Of a stretch of 64,000 bases of DNA, positions 1 to 11,809 are shown piece by piece; within the stretch, counting starts at the first letter, position 1; each line of letters begins with the position of its first letter. Position numbers and translations under genes: made by a program. The stretch spans positions 26,467,484 through 26,531,483 of the forward strand of contig NC_092564.1 of NCBI RefSeq assembly GCF_037975245.1, written 5' to 3'. The notes under the pieces were generated by a model. The model worked only from the letters and a program-made list of their open reading frames with translations, ran no database searches and was not told where the DNA came from. The DNA is from Apostichopus japonicus (lineage: Eukaryota > Echinodermata > Holothuroidea > Aspidochirotida > Stichopodidae).

Positions 1-631
1 TACAGCTCACTAAACAATATTTCATACCGTATAAATGAATCCCGGTTAAACCTGTAACTTCTTGAAATATGTACATAAAATGCATGAGGTTGGTTATACA
101 GCTCATTAAACATATTTCATACCGTATAAATGAATCCCGGTTAAACCTGTAACTTCTTGAAATATGTACATAAAATGCACGAGGTTGTCTATTCCACTCA
201 CTAAACATACTTCATACCGTATAAATGAATCCCGGTTAAACCTGTAACTTCTTGAAATATGTACATAAAATGCACGAGGTTGTCTATTCCACTCACTAAA
301 CATACTTCATACCGTATAAATGAATCCCGGTTAAACCTGTAACTTCTTGAAATATGTACATAAAATGCATGAGGTTGGTTATACAGCTCATTAAACATAT
401 TTCATACCGTAAAAATGAAACCCGGTTAAACCTGTAACTTACTTGAAGTATGTACATAAAATGCATGAGGCTGTCTATTCCACTCACTAAACATACTTCA
501 TACCTTATAAGTGAAACCCGTTTAAACCGGCAACTTCTTAAAATATGTACATAAAATGCATGAGGTTGGTTATACAGCTCATTTAACATACTTCATACCG
601 TATAAATGAAACCCGGTTAAAACATGTAACT
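1..631. repeat. 95-bp tandem repeat (minisatellite/satellite end)
   Basis: About 6.6 head-to-tail copies of a 95-bp unit run from the window edge to about 630, so the array probably continues to the left. Each unit holds the core TTCATACCGTATAAATGAA followed by CCCGGTTAAACCTGTAACTT. Two junction variants occur, one with TACAGCTCA and one with TTCCACTCA, in the order T-T-F-F-T-F-T. The rightmost units are more diverged, as expected at an array edge. Short minus-strand ORFs cross the units, but the 95-bp period is not a multiple of 3, so these are repeat by-products. Confidence 0.95.
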
Positions 632-731
632 CTTTAAATAGAAAGTATCCCTTGTGCACTATACTATAAAATAATAATAACATAACATAAAATAATGTCT
701 TTTGATACATATGCAACAGAGCCCATGCTGC

Positions 732-1657
732 TCATGAAATCGTCGAAACTTCATATTTGTTTATTTTGACTTCATCTATTGTTACTGCCATTTCGATGTC
801 TTCTTCTGAATCACTATCCGCCATCGTTGACGACGAACAGCAGTCGCACCAACTGCATTTAGCGCACCAGTTGCCACAATTAGCGATGGGTTTATCATAA
901 GGTTGTAGTGAACGCATTGGTTTAGGAAGGAATGTCCAATCTCGGAGAACCTTTGGCAGAAGTCCTGGAGCTTTGGCTTGGAAAATATTGATCAGGACGA
1001 TAACCACCGCAACGACCAAGACTGGAATTCCAATACTGAGGAATATCACGTTCCCTGCTAGTGAGAGACCGAACACAACACCGGGCAAGAGGAAGAACGC
1101 AAGCAAGAGATACGTCACAGCGAACCACCTGTACTTGGCCGTGTTGTTCCCTAGGCCCTTAGCCAAATGAATCGGTACTTTTCGCATGAACGGAATTGGG
1201 TACCAAATGATTATACCCGTAATATTAAAGAACAGATGGCACATTGAAATTTGCAGTGCAAGATTAAAGTTATCAATTTGGCTGAATGCTGCTAAAATAC
1301 TGGTTCCGGTGGTTCCAATGTTAGAGCCTAGTGTTAACGGATAGATACGGTCAATTGTTATCAAGCCCAAGCCTACCAAAGGGGTCAATGCCGATGTAAA
1401 TACAGAACTACTCTGTACTAAAAACGTCACTATAGCACCCACGAGCATTGCAAAGTAACCGGTCAAGAACGAGAAGTATCCTGGGAAATTTGCATTAACG
1501 GCCTTCCTTAGAAGTAGAGACATACGACCGACCAGCATCCACTGCAACAGTTTCACGAGAAGGAGAAGGCAGATGCAAAGAGTAAGCAGTGATCCTACCA
1601 GCAAAATACCTCCAACGGCTGCATCACTCAGGTTAGAATATGCAAATATGTGCTCAC
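732..1657 (-). CDS. SLC34A-like: SLC34 last coding exon: second transport repeat and C-terminal tail
   Basis: A single 926-nt exon encodes the whole second half of the transporter from CEHIF to the TGA stop at 732-734. The acceptor is TTACCAG at 1660-1658. It enters in phase 1 and completes the TGT codon begun in the preceding exon, making the second loop cysteine. The tail [15 protein letters not shown] is Cys-rich. Confidence 0.93.
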
Positions 1658-4600
1658 CTGGTAACGAAGAAGAGAAGACGAGACCAATGCATCAACGATA
1701 ATATGATGCACTACTACATACATCACGTTTAGGACAGTACAACAGTATATGCAACCTCATGAATAAACATTCAAATCAGGTTCTCGATATCGCCATGCGC
1801 CCCCGGGTTGGGACAATTTGCATCTCGTTGAGGAACCCCCCCCGCCCCCCCCCCCCCCATATAAACCATCTTTACGTGTCATACTTCAATGCACTGGTAT
1901 TGTCACAGTTAAAGTTTGAGCTGTATACGCATATCCTACATTATAAGATAAAGGTTATAACACATTGTACATATATACTGGCACTAAAAATGCTTCGAAG
2001 CATGATTATGTGAGGACAGAGTAGAGTGATATTAGTATTAGAACATGGGTACCAACAGACTGTTTGATATCTCTATTGGCCCGTAGGAAAATATTGACTT
2101 GATATTGTATCATGCAATGGTCCAATTATTCAGGTACGTGTTTGGAACTGCGGATAAAATTACTTTCTATATAACCCTTGCCGCCCCAACCCCCCCCCCT
2201 ACCGACAGACCCTGATACTCTTAACTGAATTAAATGAGATCGATTATTTATCTGATTCTAAATCATAAGCCGCATATTAGTCTCAATCTTGACTTGAGAA
2301 TAGGAGAGCTGTGTACATCATACTAACTTGTAAATGACGTTAAACATTTTCAATCGATACTTATTTATTTTCATTTTTGTTTTCATGTTTGTTGTTGTGT
2401 GATGATGATGACGATGACGACGATGATGATGGTTTATAAACTTACAACTAGATCCTGTTTCATTGGAAGCGCATCTTTTTAAGAGGCTTACTTCCTCGCC
2501 ATCTGTCTGGTTGAGGGCAATATCTGTGATAACGGATTTATCAATCTATACGAGAAACAAGAAGAAATTCTATAATACCTATACCACAATTTGTTGTTTA
2601 CAAGGATATAAAATCAAATATCTTGATTTTAACTGAAATTACATTTCAAGAATTGTCTTCATTTAAGATTTTAAATTTGTTAAACTATGAACGTATCGGC
2701 GGTAAAACTCTGCCTATACAGTTATATCTCTTTGACCAAATATATTTCTCGGCCAGATAGGGATTCGAACCAGTGACAGGATTACAAGTCTTGTGTACTA
2801 GCAATGGTGTTATCTAACACTCAGTTGGAGGAGATCCAAATATAAACATTTCTTGGCTATAGCCAATATATCTTTGGTCTTTTTAAGTTTTTTTTAGTAA
2901 TTTCCCTGTAAGATTTTTTTTTATATTTATAAATACTTATATCAAATTATCTTTACAAGTACTTTTCGTTAAACTGATGTCTTAGTCCAACAAATCAGTT
3001 TTCACATTAAACTGCTCATTGAAGACGAAATGGTTAGTAAACTCCTCATTTAAAATATAAAACGATGACCAGAAATCCTATTCTTCCCTCCTTTTTCTTA
3101 AAGGGCAATTGGACATATAACAACAAAAGTTAAGTTTTACTTTAAGCAGTTAAGCCTTCTATATATTTTGTCTTAGCGATCTCACCTGGACAATTTTACT
3201 TGTGACAGGCTTGGTAATAGCATCTAAGAAATCAACGTCAACTTCCGCATTGGGAGAAACATTAAACAGGTCTAGAATGGCCGCGCTCAACCATTCCAGG
3301 TAACCAGTGGCGACCTCGAACGGTAGAAGTATAATAACGCAGAGCCAATTAAACATGTCATGGACTGTAGCGCCTCCAAACGCACGGCGAAACTCATTTC
3401 TGTCTTTGGCCTGGGTGAGCGCAACTATGGTGTTGGTCACCGATGTACCGATGTTCGCACCCATAATTATCGGTATCGCCTGCGAGACTGTGATTACTGT
3501 TGTTGATGAATAAGGAGAAGAAAATTTTTCTAATAAATTTAGAGAGAGACTTAATGTATATTGTTATGAAAATCTTTGAAAACAGGGACGTTTATATATT
3601 TAAGAACAAAAAAAAAAGGGGGGAGGGGGTTAAATTAAGCTGACCTCACTGTTCCAGCCTCTGAGAATTTAAGAAAGAAATAATGACAGTTTATATTAAA
3701 GGAGCTTTTATAACTTAAGTACGTAAATCATGGTGAGTCCTTACGAACTCCCAACTCTATGAAACAGATACGGAATTAAAGAAAAGGAATATTTAGTCTT
3801 CTTTAACGGCAACTCCCTGAGTCCTTTTCTACTAACTGGGAGGTTTATCTAACTTGACCCACCTAAATAACTGGGGGAAATTGAGGATGGAGGGAGGGGG
3901 GTGGGTAGGGGGGTTGCGATTAGAATGGTCATTTTCATAACCGTTTAAACACTAACCAGAATGCCGCAAGTTTTTTTTAAGTCAGCACAGATGACCGTAA
4001 CGTGAATGTCATGGTTTATTTGGCTATATGCATGGTGAAATACCACAGAGGAAAGAGTATGGGCAACTATGTAGAGGTAGTAGAATCATAGAGGGTGGGT
4101 TGGGGATGCGGGTGGGGTAGGGTTTGGGTTGTAAGGAAACTTTCGTACCTGTGGCTCCGACCATCGAAACTACAATACTCGTAGAGGTGCTGGAACTTTG
4201 GACGAGGACCGTTACCAGGACACCAATCATCAGACCACAAACAGGGTTGTTGATGATCTCATTTTGAGAAAGAGCGCCACCGGCCGCTTTCCCGCCTAAT
4301 AGCTGGAAAGCCGCAGACATCACCTGTAGTGAGCAGACGAAGATATAGAGCAAGCCTAGGAGAGCGATGATCTTGAACAGAGTGATGAGAAACCAATCCC
4401 AAACAACTCGCTTTAATTTACCTGCAAACGTAAGCTCTGGAAGAGAAGGGACAAAAATTAATAATAAAATATTAGGCTATTTATTACACAACTTATTTTA
4501 AACTCGAAGAATGAAGTTGTATGATAGAGACTTTGTTATTCATAAATCTGTATATGCGCATTGCATTCAATCAATACTATAAAGGAAAAGAAACGCTGCC

Positions 4601-6861
4601 AGAATACGACTAAACACTCTATATACGTTCGTAAAACAATAACGTAAATACATTTTCCTATTCCTTTACGTACTCAGCTCCCGATGTGGATGATACATAG
4701 GCTTATATACAAGTTTTATATACGTTATTCGCGGTGACGACTTGCATTACCATTACTCTTATGAATGAGTTTTGCTTAATCAAGTAGAAGACGGAACATA
4801 AATGGCAATGTTTAGTTGATCAGGGTATTTTTCCTCTCACCTTTCCATGGAGTCATTTTCACCACCCGGAAGAGAGGAACGGTGTTCCATGGGTCCTCTT
4901 CTTCTTTTGGGTCGTTTGTTATCTCCAAATCGACTTGGCCGGGTTTCTGAAAGTTACTCTTTATGCCGACGCCATTTTGTTGTATATCCGTGGCTGCCGC
5001 TTTCTTGTCGACAACTTCAAAGTCGTTCGCATCGCTGACGTACCCTAAATTCTCATTCCCATTGGAATCTGGCAAATCCTGTGAAATCGAAGAGAATCTA
5101 TAAGATATTACCCTTGGAATATTTAAATATAGTTAGACAGTATTCGGAAATTTGACTATATAAGATATATCAAACCCTCTGGCCCTAAAAGCCCTGAGGG
5201 ACCACCATGCTTTCCCCTCCCCAGTCTCCATAGGAACTTGCCTCATCTGTAGCACAATCAGTTCTTGGAGAGAGAGAAAAAGGTCCCTGCAAACAAAAGT
5301 CTGTAAGGACTATTGCTCAATGAATTTTGACCAAAACCGCGGGTGGTAAACTCTCAGTACAAATCTCAAAAACTTTCAAAAGTTTTTTTTTTGTTTTGGG
5401 GGGGGGGGGGGAAATAAATCAGGACAGTGAATTTTATGGGCAAACAACATTTTTCTCAACTGCAATAAACATGTAATAACCTGGTTAATTTTGAGTACTT
5501 AAATGGTTGTAAAAGTGCCGGATTAGACTCCACGTCAGATTATGACGAAGTTTATACAAAAATTTCAGCTTTTTTAATTTTGATAGGCGACAAACTGCAA
5601 AGACTACAGGGGATTATTCATCTCGATATTCACGGAGTGATATTGCAAAATCTCCGGATATTTTATTATAAATTCTACAGAGTCAAATTCCCACCGTTTA
5701 TACAGCCTACCATACCAAAACGAGCAATATTCTTGTCGTATATTGTTGAACATTCCGTACTTCCATAACTTTTAGCAATTAAATTAACTCAGCGTGTATT
5801 TCGCCATTACGTACTACGATCGCTTTTGCGTGTGTGTGTGTGTGGGGGGGGGGGGGTCTGCTGCTTCTTATTTCTTTATCATTGTCCTTCTTTTAACTCT
5901 TCCTAAATTTCTTGGTTGGTTTTTTTTTTACCAATATTCATGGTGTTTTATATAAAATATATGTTCCTGCGGTGGTACAAGACGGTTCCAGCTGCGTGCT
6001 ATATTGTTTACACTTCGTATTAGACCACGCACTGAGCATGTGATACAGATGCTGAAATCACAATGGCTAAATGTTTGAATTATTACTAAAAGTCAATTTC
6101 AACTCCGGCGGCCATTGTTTAGCAAAATAAAAGTAATAAATGACTACATGGTCTTGCGAAACTTGCGGTTGGAAGCACATTTTTTTGCCATTTTCATATT
6201 GTGGTAGAATTTCTATAGATTTTTTTTCTCATCTCATCATAAGTTAACCTAACGTTTGTTTTGTGCTTTAAAGTGATTCTATTATGAGGCCTATGATACG
6301 ACAGAGTGTCCGAGCTGAAATTTCGTCAAAACTGGCTGGAACAAGTTACTATTATTTTGATTGAATGTAACACAAACAAAGTTTACAACCACAAAAAAAA
6401 TGTCTTCATTGGATCAATGTAAATGTTGTCTATAGAAACAGACTGTGTGCTAAAATCAGTGAAAAATAACATACAATCGCAGAATTTTGCACTACCCCCC
6501 CCCCCAACCTCCCAATGATACGGGGGGAATTTTCGGGGAAATATAGTTTTTGCCAAACATGTTTACATTTTATTATAGAGTAATATTGTATTTTGCATTC
6601 TTTTGATTAGAAAATATAATATGCATGGATGCGCCTCTGAGATATACAATCTATAGTCTAAGCTTACTTATGATATTTGGATAATAAAGCAGACATTTGA
6701 AATATTTAATCTATCCAGTTAGGACTATTAATTTCATTGTAAATATATTGTTATACCTTAACAAGACAAATGTTGATAACACAAATTAAAAAAACAGAAA
6801 AATTAATTTATAAACCAAAAAGAAAAATTTCAAATTTATTACTCACCGTGTCCACCGTCAT
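732..6861 (-). CDS. SLC34A-like: Sodium-dependent phosphate cotransporter, SLC34 (NaPi-II) family
   Basis: Plasma-membrane Na+/phosphate cotransporter, about 620 aa. Coding exons on the minus strand: 6861-6847, 5078-4841, 4421-4149, 3496-3186, 2545-2446, 1657-732. All junctions are GT/AG and phases agree. Exon 1 supplies only MTVDT after a CAA-rich leader. The family's inverted repeat is clear: first QSSS at about residues 159-162 ([17 protein letters not shown]) and second at about 394-397 ([13 protein letters not shown]). Other family signatures are [39 protein letters not shown] and [16 protein letters not shown]. The extracellular loop between the halves has two cysteines and NQT, NET and NLS glycosylation sites, but is only about 35 aa, much shorter than in human SLC34A2. 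The tail has a Cys cluster and acidic serines, as in NaPi-IIb, and ends STIS. Family identity is secure. Assignment to A1, A2 or A3 is not possible, since those are vertebrate paralogues. Confidence 0.95.
2400..2431. repeat. (GAT/GAC)n microsatellite
   Basis: Interrupted trinucleotide run of GATGATGATGACGATGAC type, about 32 bp. It lies in the SLC34 intron immediately beyond the donor of the loop exon. Confidence 0.8.
2446..2545 (-). CDS. SLC34A-like: SLC34 internal exon: extracellular loop
   Basis: This 100-nt exon is easy to miss because it gives no long ORF. It encodes [13 protein letters not shown] and then a cysteine and two N-glycosylation sequons. Acceptor TATAG precedes 2545 and donor GTAAG follows 2446. 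It aligns with the LDKKVISQIAM segment of human SLC34A2, and its phases (0 in, 1 out) fit both neighbours. Confidence 0.88.
2748..2823 (-). mobile_element. tRNA-derived SINE head or pseudo-tRNA fragment
   Basis: On the minus strand the segment ends in GGTTCGAATCCC, a perfect polymerase III B box (2761-2771). Upstream is a Thr-like anticodon loop, ACTTGTAATCC. The acceptor and D arms do not pair well, so it is not a functional tRNA. It is best read as a short, degraded tRNA-derived SINE in an SLC34 intron. Confidence 0.5.
4092..4128 (+). other. G-quadruplex-forming tract
   Basis: Eight runs of at least three G separated by 1-4 bases (GGGTGGGTTGGGGATGCGGG and onward). It lies about 20 bp beyond the donor of the SLC34 exon that carries the first QSSS motif. 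A second tract of the same kind is at 3892-3913 in the same intron. The plus strand is the template strand for SLC34, so the transcript itself is C-rich here. Confidence 0.7.
5398..5412. repeat. Poly-G run
   Basis: Fifteen consecutive G in an SLC34 intron. Similar runs of about ten or more G or C occur near 1845, 5844, 6487, 7313, 8466, 8823, 10646, 13580, 18721, 25123, 41730, 44448 and 62980. Confidence 0.85.
5829..5856. repeat. (TG)n followed by poly-G
   Basis: A short TG dinucleotide run passes directly into about 13 G residues. Intronic in SLC34. Confidence 0.8.
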
Positions 6862-6879
6862 ATTTCTGTTTGGTCTGGT

Positions 6880-6911
<32 letters not shown>

Positions 6912-6915
6912 TTCG
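6862..6915 (-). promoter_or_regulatory. SLC34 5' leader with (CAA)n tract
   Basis: Just upstream of the SLC34 ATG (6861-6859) the sense strand reads as CAACAACATCAACAACAAC. Such unstructured CAA-rich leaders usually permit efficient scanning. The transcription start is not visible and no TATA box is apparent, so the extent of the leader is a guess. Confidence 0.4.
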
Positions 6916-9412
6916 ATAACTATAAATTCTCTAGATGTGATGATATAGAAGAAGTCTCATGCTAAAAGACGAACCATTAGAAAATAAAATCTGGGACGGG
7001 AGTTAGTTTTTATACTGAGAGGCCAATATCTGTTTGCGACGAGTGTATATGTACAGGGCAAAATTAATTTACATAGTTGTGTTTGATCTAGATAAGTATA
7101 TGTCTACACGACGAAACCACGAGGAACACATGAGGGAGGACACCGGGTTTTTTAAGTGTATTGTCAATAATACTGACGGGTTATCTCAACTTAGGCTGTG
7201 GTGCTTCTTAGAACAATAGCTTTTCGACTGCAATCGGAAAGGGGTTATTGCTCAACATTCTCTGCAGATACGTAACGAAGAAGAAGACGAGGGTTGGGGA
7301 GGAGGGTTGGTTGGGGGGGGGGGGAGAGAGCTAAAACACTGGGTGCGTCCGTGAGACAGGATATTAGGGGGGCACACGGGAGGTGTGATGTCAAATATAC
7401 ACAGACAGCCCGGAGAGGTAGGACACCACTTACCCCACAACCCGTAATACTGTTGCTCGGCTTTTCCCACCACCATCAAGAATGAATAAAGGAAGGGTAA
7501 CTTGTGGCCCTGGGCCGTCGAAGTCAACTCCCATGTAGGGTGGTCGGCCAAACACCAGCCCGCGCTCCCCCCCCCACCCGCCCCAGCCCCCAGAAAAAAA
7601 TATAATTTTAGACCTGGTTCTTTCTGAGGATAAAGATTTAAATCAAGTCTATATATAACCCTTGACGCAAGGTTATAACAACAATTTCTTTTGAAGTTGT
7701 GGATGAGCTTGAAGGGGGTGGGGTATACCCACATGCCCTGGAACCGGGCCTGTGACTCCTCCTTTCTCCTCCTGTTACCCAGCTTTTACTTATGCATGTT
7801 GCATGGGAAAGCTTCATTAACTTCATAAAGGTAATTAAGTAAGAGGCTGAGTGTGTGGTCTTGGCTTCCTTCCAGAAATAATTCAAACTAATAAAGCTCT
7901 TGCAAACATAACATTTATCTTCCCTAGAATGATTTACGCGTGACACCCATTTTCACCTATGCAGGCGTAATGGAGGGCAGTATTACAAATAAAACGGAGG
8001 GCAGTATTACAAAATACCACAGGAATGTACATATTACAAGATAACTAGAACAACTGTATTTGCACAAACACTTGTCTTTGTAGTGCGTGGTGAAGGTCAA
8101 ACTTAGTTGTTCATATTCAATGGAGGGGTCTTTGTTACTGCAACCATTTTGAAGTTATTTCGGTCACGAAGAAGCAAGTTCGGCGATTGGGCGTTTAACG
8201 TAGACCTAAGCTATGCTATATTGTGTAATTTTTATAAACAGTACTGTAGCTAAGCTGTCAATCAAGAATCACCCCTGTTTCGGACGTGACAGAGAATACA
8301 CAGAGTCCTGATTGGTCGAATTGACCGACCTGTTAACTTTACTGTATCGTCGCCTAGTTAGCGAAATTTTACGTACATACGAAACATAAGAAGGCCTAAT
8401 GGACGATTAGTTTAACGAATACACGTATAGGTCTATAGTCATAGGCAAAGGAGCCCAATTTGATGGGGGGGGGGGGGGTGGAGGGGGGTTACGAAAATGT
8501 TCACGTTTAACATGTAAATGTACATATCAATATAGGCATGCATCGGTTATTACATCGCATCATGTTAATGTAAACAACGAAATGTCTTATGTAGATGGAG
8601 AAAAAGCACGGAGGGCCGATTACGTCAAATCTCTCTTTTACATTAGTAATGGCAAATTAGTCGGACAATTGCTTAGAACTTAATTACCAATGAGATTTTT
8701 TTTAACCTATTGATTTCTTTTAGCTACATCATTGCAATTTATTTTTCTTTCAGTATAGGTGGCCGAAAAATTCTCAGCATATTGCCCGAATTTTCACAAA
8801 AATATTTGGTTGGGGGCTGTAGCCCCCCCCCCCCACCAGCCCCCTCCCCCCGCCTCCTATGTCTATAGTCTGTATACAATTGCAAATGTAACATCCCGAT
8901 CTAATAAAAACTGCTTGGTCGATTTCCTGGCCCTGGTTTATCATCATCCAAAACGCGTAATATATGCCATACATGGCCATAGTATATACTGCCATGCCAC
9001 AATAATAACGTTTCAAGTACCAATGTTGCAAGAGCTGAACTAGTACATATAGCGCCGAGTCGTTGCGGATAAATACGATTAACATTTTTTGCTTGCAGCT
9101 TTCTCGCAGGATGTTGTTAACTCAAATGCGTTCAAATGTTAGCTGTCTTGTTTAATTCGAGAATAACGAACCAAAGTAGAGAATTTTACGTATTGTTTTG
9201 AAGAAGTATGCTACGCAAGGAGAGCTATTTTATTTAAGTGTGCAGAATGAACTTTTCGCTGCCACAATTCTTTGCAAATTTGAGCGTGGACTTTTTCTCC
9301 TGCGTAGCCAACATTTGAATTTGAGATTGCAATGAACTTGGCTGAGTACATGTTCAGCTGGCATTCACCAGCTAGCCATGTAGATGATGGAGCGGGCTAG
9401 TTATCCCAGTAA

Positions 9413-9434
9413 TGTAGTGCGCATGCGCACTACA
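9413..9434. promoter_or_regulatory. NRF1-type palindromic site
   Basis: A perfect 22-bp palindrome centred on TGCGCATGCGCA, which matches the NRF1 consensus (YGCGCAYGCGCR) at every position. NRF1 usually binds near promoters, but no gene start is recognised here. A second related site, GCGCATGCGT, is at about 9825-9834. Confidence 0.5.
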
Positions 9435-11154
9435 ATAATGAAACTGTGCACACCCCCATGAAGTGTAGTTGCTATAATATACACCAGACTAAATGCATAT
9501 CATAAACTTCAGCAAATATTAGATAAAACATGTCTGTTCATCCTTATAGTAGATGTAACGATACAAATTGTGAACCATTTTGTACTACCGACGCTGTGAT
9601 ATATCAAAGATATTAACAATGATACGAGAGCACTGAAGTAGGCTACTAAACAGAGAGTACAGATAAATATTATGTTATATTATATTAATCTTTGTTGATA
9701 TTTATCTCATTTATATGCTACAATAATAGTATTGTCTGATACTAACCACGGGTGTTGATCATATCAGCAGGTTATTGCGGTCATCACATATTGCGATCAC
9801 CAAAAGATAAAATTAAAACTCATAGCGCATGCGTAAAACAAGAAGAAACATTAGCTTTTCAGTTGCGGGCGGGTCCAGGATTATATAATTGAAGGAGGGG
9901 GAGGTGTGGCTCTAAGGTCGCAGACGCAGAATGAGGCTATGTTTCCTTTTTGACATGAATTGTGCAATGTGAGGCATATATTATGAAACAAGTAAGTTCC
10001 ATAATTAGATAATTTGTCACAAGTTTGTGATATATACTTTGTGTGCAACTGAAAAGAGTGAGGGGTTCCTTTTATAGGAACAGAAGGAGTACAAATTCTC
10101 AAAAATTGAGCTCACATCCTTGAATCATGCGCAGACATCTACCCCTCCCCCACCCCCGCCCTTCCCCTGTGTTATCGTAATGAACATACGGTTATACATT
10201 TAATGAGGTTGGGTTATATACGCACTTTGCCCTACCATGCATGCATGTTTGTATCTACGGATTACAGTTAATATTTTAATGGCTAACCTTCTAGACTCGA
10301 TTAATATATTTGAATGAATTGTATGTATTGGTGCAACACGTGACCAGTTCAATTTGAGGTAAATTTACCTCTCATGACCTGTAAGCACCGAAACTGCAGT
10401 TGTTAGCTTTTTCTATGCATTTCATCACTAGCTAAAAATATACACATGCAATAAGTTGCTTTTTGGAGACCAACCCAGAAAAGCAAAATTCCTCTTTAAG
10501 TTGTCTAAATTCATCCATTACATATAACGTCAAAGCGACTTACTTAAAAAAAAATATCACAAGTAAATCAAATAATTAATATATAAATAATTACTTCCAC
10601 TTATAAGTTAGCAATGTTGACATTTAAGTACCGTACATTTTTCACCCCCCCCCCCCACCTCTCCTCCCCTTAACTCACCAATAAGTTCCCTCCCACTGAC
10701 CGGTCACGACTTTAAGATTAACCTTTCTGATATTATGTGGGTCACCCAATATATATACCTTCTATAAATTTAGTCGATAGCTACAGTTTCTCAAAGAGTG
10801 AATTGCGTACCACTGCCTCGTTTGTCAACATACACAGACAATAAATCTCACGGATGGGTTATAAAACTGCCCTGTTTATCGACAAGCAGTTATTTTAATG
10901 ACTGTCAATGGCAAGTCTTGTAGCTAATCAGATAGTGCAAGGTTCCCAGATCGGCATACTGAAAAATGTGAACTTTGGAGGTTCTACTGTGCCTTGGATG
11001 GCAAAGGTACCGGCCCGGCACCGGCACATTAATTTTCTCATAAATAACTTTCAGACAGGCGCGCTGATGCCACAGGCGGTAACGTAGCTTACCCCAGCCC
11101 CAATCTTTCCACCATTCTCAAGCCAGTATATACACACCATAGAAATTGATAAGG

Positions 11155-11175
11155 ATACACACACGCGCGCGCGCA
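11155..11175. repeat. Alternating purine-pyrimidine run (Z-DNA-prone)
   Basis: Twenty-one bases of strict purine/pyrimidine alternation made of ATACACACAC followed by (GC)5. The GC part is the strongest Z-forming dinucleotide. Confidence 0.6.
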
Positions 11176-11809
11176 GAAGTACACTTAGGAATACTGCAAT
11201 GGACTCGGACGCCCGGTTACTGACTTAAACAGTTTTTTATTTTCTTGTATTTTTTAGTATTTAGGACATCCAGTATATTGGTTTCCTTTGGGACGAGTAG
11301 GTGTGTGACGACTATGCAAAAATGGTTTATTCATGTCACCCTTGCCTTTCATAATACTATTTTCAGATTAAACGTGTGTGATTGCACTTTTATATGCCGC
11401 CGCCAGTAGCTTCTAATTTGACTCCTAGGTTGCCCCCTTGAATGAACCCGGAAGCACATGAGGACAAAAATGTGATAATAGTGTAACCAAAAGTCTCTAC
11501 TTTTTTATAACCTGTCTTGTAGGCACTGTCTTGTAGCAATACGGTGACTGCCTAACAGCAGAACATCAAATTAACGATGTCGAATCCTGACTGCCTTGAA
11601 GTTTACTCCATTCTTTCGGAACTTTTCTCTGCATAATTAATATAAATGATGACAAGTTCTTTGACGAACACTAATCAAGGTCTATTTTCTGTGATGCTTA
11701 AATGCTATTCAATAAAAAAAAATACTGGTCCTCATTGAACTGCGAAAGAACTGCAAAGAACTTTTTTTTACTAGTCATTTTCCTGGAGAAACTTTGGTAG
11801 GTTCATTTT

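Noticed and set aside
106-589. Overlapping minus-strand ORFs in the 95-bp array
   Set aside because: They repeat the same peptide in shifting frames because the unit length is not a multiple of three; a by-product of the repeat.
7252-7946. Pro/Ser-rich minus-strand ORFs
   Set aside because: Composition is driven by poly-G runs; no conserved motif or splice support.
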